Positions 26,708 through 35,457 of a DNA stretch of 64,000 bases are shown here, one piece after another. This DNA comes from Pelagomonas calceolata (lineage: Eukaryota > Sar > Pelagophyceae > Pelagomonadales > Pelagomonadaceae): NCBI GenBank assembly GCA_918797485.1, contig CAKKNE010000005.1:4774001-4838000 (forward strand). The letters are read 5' to 3'. A program made the translations under genes and the position numbers. Each line of letters begins with the position of its first letter. The first letter of the stretch is position 1. Under the pieces are notes generated by a model. That model did not search any database and was not told the origin of the DNA. It saw only the letters and a program-made list of their open reading frames with translations.

Positions 26708-28025
26708 ATGGTTGCGACGCGCCGCTCGCGGTCGCAGAGGCGCGCTGGCCACTCGTCGGGGACGGATGCTGCCCGCGCGTCGTCGCCGCAGCGATTCATA
26801 AGCTTTGCAGCGGTGCGCTGGGCAATAGTGGCAGCGATCGCGGCCGTCGCGCTGCGACGCAAAGCGCCAGCGCCAGGCATATGTCCGGTCGACCCGGCGG
26901 CGTGTCATTTCTCGCAGCACCTCGACGGCGCGCGATCCTTGCTCCGCATGCGCGCCGCCGCGCTCAAAGACGTCTGCAACGTCTCGGTGAGTCGGCTACC
27001 GGAGGTGGCGCCAGGACTCGCCACCGACGCGGTTGTTGTGGACAACTGCGCTGGAGCTAACTGCAGTACGCTGGTGCACCTGTCCGGGGTCCACGGCGTC
27101 GAGGGCTACGTGGGCAGTGCCATCCAGAGCGCGTTGTTTCCAATGGGCGTGGGGCGAGAATCCCGGCGACCGCTGTCCGCCGCGCAACACGCGGGCCGTC
27201 CTGATCCATGCCGTCAATCCTTTCGGGATGGCGTACGGGAGGAGATGGAATGAAAAGGGCGTCGACCTGAACAGGAACGCTTTGAGGTTGAGTGAACCGT
27301 TCGAAGGCCTTGTCGATCGGAGACGAGACGTGGAGGATGCCTACGCGGAGCTGGCATCGCTGTTGAATCCGACGTCGTGGAGCGAAGCCAAATTCTGGTG
27401 GCGGGCGCTCTCTACGGTAGCGCGCAAGGGCTTCGTCGCGACTAAACGGGTCCTCGTGAGTGGCCAGTATTCGGTACCCAATGGCCTGTGGTTCGGAGGA
27501 ACCGAACTACAAAAATCCCACAAGTACGTGCTCAAGTTTCTCGGGAAAGTGGTGCCGCCGTCGAGCCGTATTTTCTTGGTCGACGCGCACACGGGGCTGG
27601 GACCTTCTGGCGTCGACACGCTGATGGCGTTGGGTGACGACGCTTCGCTTGACGGAGTCCGACACGTCTTCGGCGAGCCGGACGGGACGTTTCTGTACGG
27701 AGAGACTGCGACGGGTGCCGCTTCGGGCTACGATGCTACCATAGGCGACGTGCCGCGCGGTTACGCGGACCGACTCGGCTGGACGAACGCGCGCGGCCTC
27801 ACCCAAGAGTTTGGCACCGTTCCTGGCTTACTCGTTGCGCGCGCGCTGGTCCGCGAGAACGCGGCCTGGCACCACGGCGACGAGGACGAGCAGAGAGCCG
27901 CGGCGCGGGACGTGCGGGACGCGTTCTGCGTCCCGTCGGCCGCGTGGCAGGCGTCGGTCGTGGAGCGCGGCGTGACGGTGGCTCGGCAGGCGCTTGCGGG
28001 GTTGGCGGCTGGGCGGCTGCCCTAG
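26708..28025 (+). CDS. DUF2817 / M14-like metallocarboxypeptidase with an apparent one-base frameshift
   Basis: The N-terminal part is open from the ATG at 26708 (membrane anchor FAAVRWAIVAAIAAVAL at about 30-50) and reads through VHLSGVHGVEGYVGSAIQSALF. The homologous continuation HAVNPFGMAYGRRWNEKGVDLNRN is in the +1 frame and ends at 28025. The switch point is near 27138-27143. No GT...AG pair of usable size fits there, so this is a frameshift rather than an intron. DUF2817 signatures: H-x-x-E zinc ligands in GVHGVEG, the third ligand in VDAHTGLG, catalytic Glu in LTQEFGT. The frame change may be an assembly error, a recent lesion or recoding. Everything downstream is intact, which favours error or recoding. 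Confidence 0.75.
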
Positions 28026-28146
28026 GCTCGCTGGTCGCGGTAGCGCCGGAGCGCTGGTGCCGCGTCGCGCACGGGCCCCGGCCGTTGACGCGGGCGGAGC
28101 TCTAGAGTATTGTTATTTTGTATGTACTTATCACATGGGCCGCTCC

Positions 28147-29991
28147 TTACATCTGGCGAACCTGAACCGACGCGCGGATGTTCTGCAACCAGCGCGGCAG
28201 GACTGCAGGACTCGTGTTCGGGTGCACGCGGTCCATACCATGTATGGCCACGTGCGCCGGGTCGCCGTTGAACACTAGCGCGTCGCCGCTCCGGAACGTG
28301 AAGGAGTCGGTGGGTTGGTCCGGTTGCATACCGCCCGAACCGACTAGTCCCGTGCCCACGTTAAATGTGCACTCATCGCCGAGCGAGAACAATACGACCC
28401 AATGTCCGACGCCGTCGATGTGGTTCGGGAGCGACGCGCTCCGGCCGTACGTCAACCCCTGGCACATGTAGTAGTCGTGCTGGTTCTGGAGCGCGCGGGC
28501 GGCGAGCATCCGCGTAGCGTTATCGCCAGGCCCGTTGCGGGGGACGTACGACGGGTCGAGGACGGCGCGCTCGGCCATATCAATGACTTGGCCGGCCATG
28601 GACTTAAATTCGTCCGGCACGGCGAGGCCGGCGAAATGCTGACCACCGCGACTAAAATGGCGGCGAGACGATGAGGTGCCCCGCTCGGCGAGCGCAATCG
28701 AACCGTTGCCGCCCGACGCGCGGACCGTCGCCGTTGCCGTCTCGAGGTACCGCACCGTCGCCGTCCGATGCTCTGGATCGTCCTCTCGAGCCTTCGATTC
28801 TTCGCGCCGCTTCGCCTTCTGCCACTCGCGAATGGCCTTGGCCGCCTTCGTTCCCCCGTTCAAAGCCGCGGCTTTGAGGTCCGCGCGCCGCTGGTGGTGC
28901 GCGCCGGTCACCGCATATCGCTCGATCCCCTTCGCGATTCGCAGACCGCCGTCTCCAAAGGGATCGCGGACCACGATAATCGCCGAAGGGCGGCCGTGCG
29001 CCGTCAGCCTGAAGATCGTCGGCGCCGACGCGAACGAACCGCTGCCCATGACAATGTGCCCGACTAAGTCTCGCCGCTCAACCCGAAAGCGAACGCGACG
29101 GTGGTCGCCACACGCGGCGCCGACGGTCATGAGGAGCTCGGCGCGGTCGTAGCGCTTCTCGCCCTGGGCCAGCACATACGTAGAGTACGGGTCGTCGCGC
29201 GCGTCGAGCCCGAGCTTCTCTCTCAGCGGCGGGAAGACCATCGATAGAGGCTGTGTCTCCTCTAACTCGAACGTCACGGCCTGGCCGCCCGGCAGGCCGA
29301 CGCGCAAGCGCCGCGTGCCCAGGTGCGTCGGCGTCACGCGCGCGACGGGTTCTAGTGCGCAGGGCGTCGCCGGCCCGGCCTCGGAGAGCCGCCGCGCCAA
29401 CTGCTCGTCGCGGTCGATCTGGTCCACATCAATCACGACGGGGCCCTCAGCGAGCCGTCGCGCGAACTCAGCGTCGGCCTCCTCTCTTCTCTTCTGGTCG
29501 CGGTCCGCCTGTCGATACTCGGCTTGGAGGCGCCGCGCGAGCGCCGCGTCATCGTCGGCCGCGGGGGGCGGGAGGATCTCGAAGCCGTCGTCGTCGGAGT
29601 CCTGAGCGGCCGCCGGTGGCGCCTCGTCGTCGCTACTGCTCTCGGCGCTCACGTCGATGACATCCGTCCGCTGAATGAGATCGTCGATCTCCTCGGCGTA
29701 CTGCGTCGCAGCCACGTGCGCGGCTCGCTGCTGGACGTCCTGTTCCAGGTAGAAGACGCGCGATGCCACTTCACCGCGGCGCGAGGACGTATCGCAGTGC
29801 CGAACCAAGGCTGCGACGGCCGGCGACGCGTCGAAAGCCGCGCCGGTGGTCGCCGCCTGCAGCGCGTGTGAGGCCTCGTCCAGCAGCTCCTCGTCGTCGC
29901 TCAACGCTCGCAGGAGGCGCTCCAGTTCCGCGCCCCACGACGGCGCGGCGTCCGCTTGTCTCTGTAGCTTTGATGCGTGCAGCTCGGCCAT
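28147..29991 (-). CDS. AlkB-like 2OG/Fe(II) oxygenase fused to UIM-like and ubiquitin-like modules
   Basis: A 614-residue protein; start at the ATG at 29991 (MAELHASKLQ), upstream codons are non-ATG. The N-terminal helical part (about 1-110) is followed by acidic linkers. Three short repeats (DAALARRLQAEY, DAEFARRLAEG, DEQLARRLSEAG; about 145-205) resemble ubiquitin-interacting motifs. A ubiquitin-like beta-grasp candidate follows (about 225-305: RRLRVGLPGGQAVTFELEET...FRVERRD). The C-terminal AlkB-type double-stranded beta helix (about 430-614) has iron ligands in NHIDGVG (HxD) and VAIHGMDRV. Its 2OG-binding Arg lies in the final WLQNIRASVQVR block, with SLGDECTFN and FRSGDALVFNG strands. 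Probably a nucleic-acid or protein demethylase directed by ubiquitin binding; the coupling is inference. Confidence 0.78.
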   Translation of the reverse strand: MAELHASKLQRQADAAPSWGAELERLLRALSDDEELLDEASHALQAATTGAAFDASPAVAALVRHCDTSSRRGEVASRVFYLEQDVQQRAAHVAATQYAEEIDDLIQRTDVIDVSAESSSDDEAPPAAAQDSDDDGFEILPPPAADDDAALARRLQAEYRQADRDQKRREEADAEFARRLAEGPVVIDVDQIDRDEQLARRLSEAGPATPCALEPVARVTPTHLGTRRLRVGLPGGQAVTFELEETQPLSMVFPPLREKLGLDARDDPYSTYVLAQGEKRYDRAELLMTVGAACGDHRRVRFRVERRDLVGHIVMGSGSFASAPTIFRLTAHGRPSAIIVVRDPFGDGGLRIAKGIERYAVTGAHHQRRADLKAAALNGGTKAAKAIREWQKAKRREESKAREDDPEHRTATVRYLETATATVRASGGNGSIALAERGTSSSRRHFSRGGQHFAGLAVPDEFKSMAGQVIDMAERAVLDPSYVPRNGPGDNATRMLAARALQNQHDYYMCQGLTYGRSASLPNHIDGVGHWVVLFSLGDECTFNVGTGLVGSGGMQPDQPTDSFTFRSGDALVFNGDPAHVAIHGMDRVHPNTSPAVLPRWLQNIRASVQVRQM

Positions 29992-30140
29992 AGTATTCAA
30001 ATGGAGCTGGCTCGTCTGGAGAGCCGCAAACTCGTGTGAAGGAAGATGACAGTGCAGTATTGCTGCGGCGCGGGCCGAAACGAGCACTCAGCGCACTGGC
30101 AACTAGCGCAGCGGCCACCAAAAACAAGGGACGACCGTTC

Positions 30141-30164
30141 GCTAGTGGCATGTAAGACACTAGC
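30141..30164 (+). promoter_or_regulatory. Motif A copy
   Basis: GCTAGTGGCATG then TAAGACACTAGC followed by AAGC. It is 150 bases upstream of the AlkB-like gene start (29991, minus strand), just before the gene desert. Confidence 0.65.
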
Positions 30165-30794
30165 AAGCAAACTCGGAACGCACATGCAGCCGTTTGAGCA
30201 TCGTTCCGTTAGCTAATGGTCCAAAGAGATCAATAGGAAACTTACTGGGGGCCGAAAAATAATAATATTAAATTCGCGCTATTGACGGTCCCACCAGGGC
30301 GGGCACGTCAGTGGAAACCTGTCAATTCGTGGTCCTGAGGTCTCCCTGGGGTCGCCTAGGGTCGGTACTATACACGTGCAAACGCCTACACCGCATGCGC
30401 GGGCGCTTCCATCGGTAGATACATATTAGTACAGGTCCTCAGCCAGACATCGGGCCAGAGCCCAAGTCCCCCAAGTTTTCGATCCAGAGCTCTCTGGGGA
30501 GCTCCAAGAACGGGCGCATGCGGCGTATGTGACGACCCGACCCCAGACCTATCCCAGAGGGCGTCCGCGAGCCGATCTACATCCGAAAAAAGTAATTAAT
30601 TTGGTCCCGATGGCGCCCCGTTCCCGTCAAAAACGTCAATTACCCGAGGCCCCCCAGGAATCGTAATAGCGGTCTCGTCGGACCCCATACTACCCCAGCG
30701 ATAGTCAATTACAAGTAAATGACATCTACATCACGAGAAGGGTACTTTGGTGCTGCCCACGCTCGGGACGTGAACATCTTGATCTGGACCTCGC

Positions 30795-30870
30795 GCAAGT
30801 CGGTCGATCATGGAACAAATGATCGCGTCATGGTCCATGGTGATGGTACACGGGCTGATGGTCGCAGATC
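30795..30870 (+). repeat. Diverged direct repeat, copy 1
   Basis: Begins GCAAGTCGGTCGAT and contains ATGGTCCAT and GCTGAT..TCGCAGATC. It matches 31084-31160 in the same order with roughly 70 percent identity by eye. Confidence 0.55.
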
Positions 30871-31083
30871 CAAGTAATTCGCCAAAATTATTGAGATCAT
30901 GGGCTCGCGAGTTGGCCGAGCCGCGCGGAGCATTGTGGGGTCTCGAGCAATGTAGTAGGCGCTCAGGCCGGTTATCTGGCCCGTCCCATAACCGAAGCGC
31001 CTGAAATGCAATTTTATTTCATAACTCACCGGTCTGGGGCCAATTCAGTGCCCCGCGTACGCACCGTCGCCCGCGGAGAACGG

Positions 31084-31160
31084 GCAAGTCGGTCGATTGT
31101 GAATAGAACAACGGCATTATGGTCCATCTGGGTGGTGGCGTCGCTGATACTCGCAGATCT
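31084..31160 (+). repeat. Diverged direct repeat, copy 2
   Basis: Begins GCAAGTCGGTCGAT and contains ATGGTCCAT and GCTGATACTCGCAGATC. It is the partner of 30795-30870, offset about 289 bases. Confidence 0.55.
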
Positions 31161-31768
31161 AGAGTATGTGCCTTTTTTTCAGTAAACGTGGAGGGCGCGG
31201 ATTCGTCGTTTCGCGCGGCTTTAACGGAGTACATGATCATGCTGGCCGATGTCCAGGCGAGCTAGATGAAATCTACCCCCAACAAACGGAAGGAAACGAA
31301 CATAAACTCGGGAGTTGTCGAGTAGAATTCTTCTCCCGCCCTCCGAGCGCGGGCCGTCGGCTCCGGTTCCGTCGAGTGTGCATGAAAACTGGGCTGGAGT
31401 TGATATAATGTACCATTTGAACGGTAGAAGGCGCCATCAATTGCTGGTGTATTTTGGCAAGCCGTAAGATTCATCCGCGAATGTCGCGAGCGGTGCCTTC
31501 CGGGAGGCGCGAGGGTATGTTCCCGGGCCGCTACTCTGAAATATTTGGTTTCGGCGAACGACTAGGATGTATTCTGAATTTTGGACATTCTTTTGACGCT
31601 ATCGAGGCGCATCTTTAGAAGTACTAGTAGGTATGTCGCGCTAGCTCTCGGTGCTTTTGCTTTTGCAGCCCGCGTGCTCGTTTGGTATAGTCTACGGTAT
31701 AGTGAGCCACGCCACCGCCTCGCCGCCAAGAGAAGAGCTCTCGGGGTCATTTCTACACACAAATCTCC

Positions 31769-32452
31769 TTACGCGAGCAAAACGCCCACCGCCGCGACAA
31801 GTACCGCCAAAACTAGCGACGCGCGCGAGCCGGCGGCGCCGTTGCAGCCGCATTTTTCTACCGCGATCTTGATCGCCTGCTCGACCTCGTCGTTCCATGT
31901 GCCGGTAATAGTGTCCTCTGGGTCGTAGAAGAAGCCCGCCGGGAGGGTCTTCGGCTTTTGCTCAGGCACGAAGAACAGGAAGCCCTTTTTCCCGCGGCAA
32001 TACTCGTAGAGTTGGTCGACGTACACCTGGCAGTCCATCTTGTCGCAGGGCTTCGCGTCCTCTTCCGTCTGTGGACACTTCTTTTGCGTGGGGCAGCTGC
32101 CCGTCGGCCAACCTACCGTGGGATCGCAGCTCATGCACCCGTACTTGTCTCCAGAGAGAGGGTCGATCTCGAAGTTGACGCGGATTTTCTTCGCGATCAT
32201 GAAGCACTTCTTGGTCGAGTCCTGGGCTTCCGGTTTTTCGTAGTCGTTCTCGTAGTCGCCGAGGCGTCGCCGCGTCCATTCGTCCGGCGGCTCGGCCGGG
32301 TCGTGACCGTGCGGCGCGAACCAGACGGCCTTGTCCCAGACGTAAATCGCAGTATGCTCGCGCGGCTGATTCTCTTCAATGGCCATCCTTCGTCGCAGGC
32401 TCGGGAAGGCGGCGGCCGCCGCAACGAAGGCGCATGCGAGGGGTGCCCTCAT
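31769..32452 (-). CDS. Secreted cysteine-rich protein, probably GPI-anchored
   Basis: A 227-residue protein from the ATG at 32452. It has an N-terminal signal peptide MRAPLACAFVAAAAAF. The Cys-rich middle (about 85-150) includes CMSCDPTVGWPTGSCP, KKCPQTEEDAKPCDKMDC and YEYCRGKK. The C-terminus is small-residue NGAAGS followed by an uncharged hydrophobic tail with no basic stop-transfer residues. That is the pattern of a GPI-attachment signal, with the anchor near N/G/A at about 204-208. No family is recognised. It may be a cell-surface or scale protein. Confidence 0.62.
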   Translation of the reverse strand: MRAPLACAFVAAAAAFPSLRRRMAIEENQPREHTAIYVWDKAVWFAPHGHDPAEPPDEWTRRRLGDYENDYEKPEAQDSTKKCFMIAKKIRVNFEIDPLSGDKYGCMSCDPTVGWPTGSCPTQKKCPQTEEDAKPCDKMDCQVYVDQLYEYCRGKKGFLFFVPEQKPKTLPAGFFYDPEDTITGTWNDEVEQAIKIAVEKCGCNGAAGSRASLVLAVLVAAVGVLLA

Positions 32453-32740
32453 CGGAGCCGCTGCGCTACCCTGGCAGATAGTCTCTGGTGTTGGGCTGCC
32501 CCAGACGGATTTCGCGGGGCAGGCTGGGTCCGGTCGCTGGGGCGCCCCGTCGGGTGTCCGATACAGCGTTCAAGCAGCTGTTAGGGCCGGATGAGGCCTC
32601 ACGACAGCGCTTTTTGGCTCACAGTGTTACGCTGCTTGTGCTGGACCCGCACGGCAGACCAAGCGCGGCACGTCGCGTAGAGAGGTCTTGGTGGTCGGTA
32701 GAGAGGTACGAAGGCTCGCTAACGACCACAGCTCGACGCG

Positions 32741-32750
32741 AAAAACCCGT
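32741..32750 (-). promoter_or_regulatory. Motif C copy (minus strand)
   Basis: AAAAACCCGT forward; the minus strand extends to ACGGGTTTTTCGCG, 14 bases identical to the copy at 39501-39514. It lies in the divergent gap 32453-32902, 153 bases from the sulfotransferase start; nothing else is seen there. Confidence 0.45.
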
Positions 32751-32902
32751 CTCAATGCTTCCAATTTCATGCTCAGCTGGTGCTCACGCGCGGAGACGCC
32801 GATGAGGACTACGGCAGCGTGGAATTACTCTTTGATAATGGGCGACGACGTCTAGCCGCCAAAATCCGCGCTCAGACCGCTGCTGGCACTGCTGAGATCA
32901 AA

Positions 32903-34130
32903 ATGAGAGTGCTATGGCTGTCACTATTTAGCACAGCGGTCGCGACGGACTGGCAAGCGCTGCAAGAAAAGTACGCCTGGCGACCCATGACGCCGCAGCA
33001 GCGAAATTTTGTCGAGGCCTGCGAAACTAAACTCCGCACCGCATGCGCTCCAGAGCAAAAGGTCAATGCAGACGCCCTGGCCAGACGAATCGTCGACCAG
33101 GGCGCGCGCGCCTGCAAACGCGGCAAGGGACGCGGCGACGACGTGCCTTTTAGAGATATGTGGTGCGTTGACGTCTGGAGGCGGACGCGCGTGCGACCAC
33201 GGAGTTTCGGACATCCGCAGGGCATGGTCTATGTGGGGAAAACAGCCTCATTTACGTACTTACCGATACCGAAAGTTGCCACGACCGTAGTACGGAAGTG
33301 GGCCGACGCGATGCACGCCGACGATTCGCGAAGCGGGGCGTCTTTTCTGATCCAACACGATGCCAAACCGGTCGCGGACCGTCTGGGCGGCGCCGCTTTA
33401 TGGAGAGATATACCGCGAGAAAAGCGACGGTCGATGACGTTCTCGATCGCGCGGGGCTGTGTGGAAATCAACCAGTGGCCCGCGCCGCGTTACCGGGACA
33501 AGGGATCGTCCTCTCGATTTGATTCCCTCACAGGTACGGGACCCGCTGGACCGCCACGCGTCCGCGTGGCGGGAGTTACGAGCCTACGAGCGACCTCCGA
33601 AGCATCGACGAGGCTGGGGCAAAGTCGTGATCCGACAGAGACCTTTTTATGCGAACGCGTCGAACCCGAAGCAAGTCTTCCAGTTCCTCTCGGGAAAGTC
33701 GACGGACCTGGCCGACGAGATCCTGACACGAACGGTCAGAGACCTGGCGTGCGCCCCCGACTGGAACGAGCACCTCACGCCACAGACGTCGTTCTTCCCG
33801 CGGAGCTTACCGTCGACTGCCGTCGTCGCACCTTCGGAGGCTTTGAACGAGGTCCTAATGACCGTCGCCGGGGCTTCCGGAATAACATCGCGGCGCGCCA
33901 GCGATGCGATCGCCGCCCAGAAGCAGAACGCGCGCGCCGGCTGGCCGCAGGCTCGAGACCTTTTCCCCGCTTTTACTCGCGGAGACCGGGCCATACGTGT
34001 CGACGGCCCGTCGACGGTGCACGTCTGGTGCTGGCTCCACGCGCGGGACTACGCCCTCTTGCCGTTCACGGCGCCGCGCGAATGCGACGGGGCGTGGGCG
34101 GCGGCCGGCTTTGCCAGTGGTGTGCCTTAG
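32903..34130 (+). CDS. Golgi-type sulfotransferase (Sulfotransfer_2-like), two exons
   Basis: Exon 1 is 32903-33460 and exon 2 is 33534-34130, with a 73-base intron (GTGGAA...CCCTCACAG). The product is 384 residues. The start at 32903 gives a signal peptide/anchor MRVLWLSLFSTAVA. The PAPS-binding 5' loop is YLPIPKVATTVVRKW (about 115-130) and the 3'-phosphate loop is VRDPLDRHASAW, starting exactly at the exon junction. Both are standard for carbohydrate sulfotransferases. Several Cys residues in the N-terminal part could form disulfides. It likely transfers sulfate to secreted glycans, in keeping with sulfated algal polysaccharides; the acceptor is unknown. The exact 5' splice site was chosen to keep frame and is less sure than the 3' site. 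Confidence 0.75.
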
Positions 34131-34139
34131 TTGTTGTAA

Positions 34140-35063
34140 TTACCTTCTAATGTGCCAAGCACGGTCCCCGACCGGCACCACTGCAGGCCCCGGCCGGCGC
34201 CGCGGTGACGTGGCCGGCTCGGGCCGATCCATCGCGCCGTTCGCCGCGACCATGAATCGCTCCAGGAGATGCGCCGGGTCGAGCACTTCGTGTATCTCCG
34301 GCGGCGGCGTTGTTGCCATCCTGGCGAGCGCCGACTCAACAGAGACGTCTTCCGCATCCTCCGGCACGTCTCCCTCGATTCGGACCGTAACGGTTCGGTC
34401 GAAGTTTCGAGCAATGTACTGCTCGACGCCGTGCCACGCGGATAGCCGTCTTAAAAATTGGCCCACCGCCCGCTTCCGCAGGTAGAAGGCCGAGTTACTG
34501 CCACCGGGGTCCTGGACGACCGGAAATGCCGCGAGGCAGGCAAAGAACGTCTGATTTTCTTCATCCGGGCGGAGGGAGGTTGTTGTGAGGACGCAACGGA
34601 CCGGGCCGCCGCCAGCTCTCCGTCGACAACGGCGGTGCGCTTCTTGCAATTCGCCCACCTCGATCTGCACCGTCACGCCGGGCGCCGACCTTCGTGCGCG
34701 CATGGCCGTCGCGGCGGCCACGCGGCGCCACAAGCCCCCATAGTCGCCCGGAGCTAAGGAGCACTCCGTAAGCACTTCCCCACTCTCCCCGATCGCGCCG
34801 CAGCGATGAATTACTGCGTAGAAGACCGTCGCGTCCGCTTCCAATCGCAGCCGGTTCTCGAAGCCCCGACGCGTCGCGCCGCCGCCGCGGACGTCCGGTA
34901 TGCATCGCCACCGCGCTAGAGCTTGCGCACGCCATACGCCGTCCCTCAGACAGCGACTCCGGATGGCTTTATTCGAAATCAGGCAGGTCGCGAGGCTTTC
35001 CAGCGGGCAGTGGTCTATTATTATGTCGAGGAGCTCGTCGGCTAAATCCGTGAGTTTGATCAT
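34140..35063 (-). CDS. F-box-like protein of unknown substrate
   Basis: A 307-residue protein from the ATG at 35063. Residues 1-45 (MIKLTDLADELLDIIIDHCP...LATCLISNKAIRSRCL) have the F-box pattern LP.ELL..I...L....L..c...sk..r. They would bind SKP1 in an SCF ubiquitin ligase. The rest is a mixed alpha/beta region without clear repeats, and a Pro/Arg-rich C-terminus. It is convergent with the sulfotransferase, with only 9 bases between stops. Confidence 0.6.
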   Translation of the reverse strand: MIKLTDLADELLDIIIDHCPLESLATCLISNKAIRSRCLRDGVWRAQALARWRCIPDVRGGGATRRGFENRLRLEADATVFYAVIHRCGAIGESGEVLTECSLAPGDYGGLWRRVAAATAMRARRSAPGVTVQIEVGELQEAHRRCRRRAGGGPVRCVLTTTSLRPDEENQTFFACLAAFPVVQDPGGSNSAFYLRKRAVGQFLRRLSAWHGVEQYIARNFDRTVTVRIEGDVPEDAEDVSVESALARMATTPPPEIHEVLDPAHLLERFMVAANGAMDRPEPATSPRRRPGPAVVPVGDRAWHIRR

Positions 35064-35301
35064 CGTTGCAGCGTGTGTCAGAAGTCGGTCGTTGTATCGT
35101 GTGTCAAAAGCCGTGCGGAGATTTGACGGCTCGGTGCGTTGCAAGCGGTTTTGTCGTATTTTGACTCGCGTAGCCCGCTGGAGACAGAGTCTTCAGCACA
35201 GCGGCTGCAATTTGGGGTGTCTAAGACACGCAACGAGTTTCGAGCAACCGTAACGCCGCTACAAAGGAGCTGGGACCATTTACAGGCGGCGCTGTTTTGC
35301 T

Positions 35302-35324
35302 GCTAGTGTGTCTGTGTCGCTAGG
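35302..35324 (-). promoter_or_regulatory. Motif A copy (reverse orientation, diverged)
   Basis: GCTAGTGTGTCTGTGTCGCTAGG forward; minus strand CCTAGCGACACAGACACACTAGC. It is between divergent starts 35063 (-) and 35458 (+). Nothing else is seen in the 394-base gap. Confidence 0.5.
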
Positions 35325-35457
35325 TCGCGCTGCTGCGAAACGCGGGACAGCTACGCTGCTACGAGCTCGGAGGCGGTTCCGGACACACAGCAGGTCGCCA
35401 GCAGTCGACGCTTCGGGTGCACACCAAAAGAGAATCCAACTTGTGGCCTGTGAAAAG

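Larger units (their letters stand above)
30165..31768. other. Lower-GC gene desert
   Basis: About 1.6 kb with no credible coding region; open frames are short, mutually overlapping and carry no motif. Base composition is visibly more AT-rich than the rest of the window (for example around 30230-30270, 30580-30600, 31150-31210). It contains a diverged direct repeat (30795-30870 / 31084-31160). A GCGCATGCGG-type inverted pair lies at 30391-30404 and 30512-30523. It may be a decayed mobile element or an unrecognised non-coding gene; nothing identifies a family. Confidence 0.5.

Noticed and set aside
27130-27240. Intron in the DUF2817 gene
   Set aside because: No AG of usable position between the conserved blocks in the two frames; frameshift explains it better.
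30165-31768. Retroelement or virus-like fossil in the gene desert
   Set aside because: No terminal repeats, reverse transcriptase, integrase or capsid motif seen on either strand; left unclassified.
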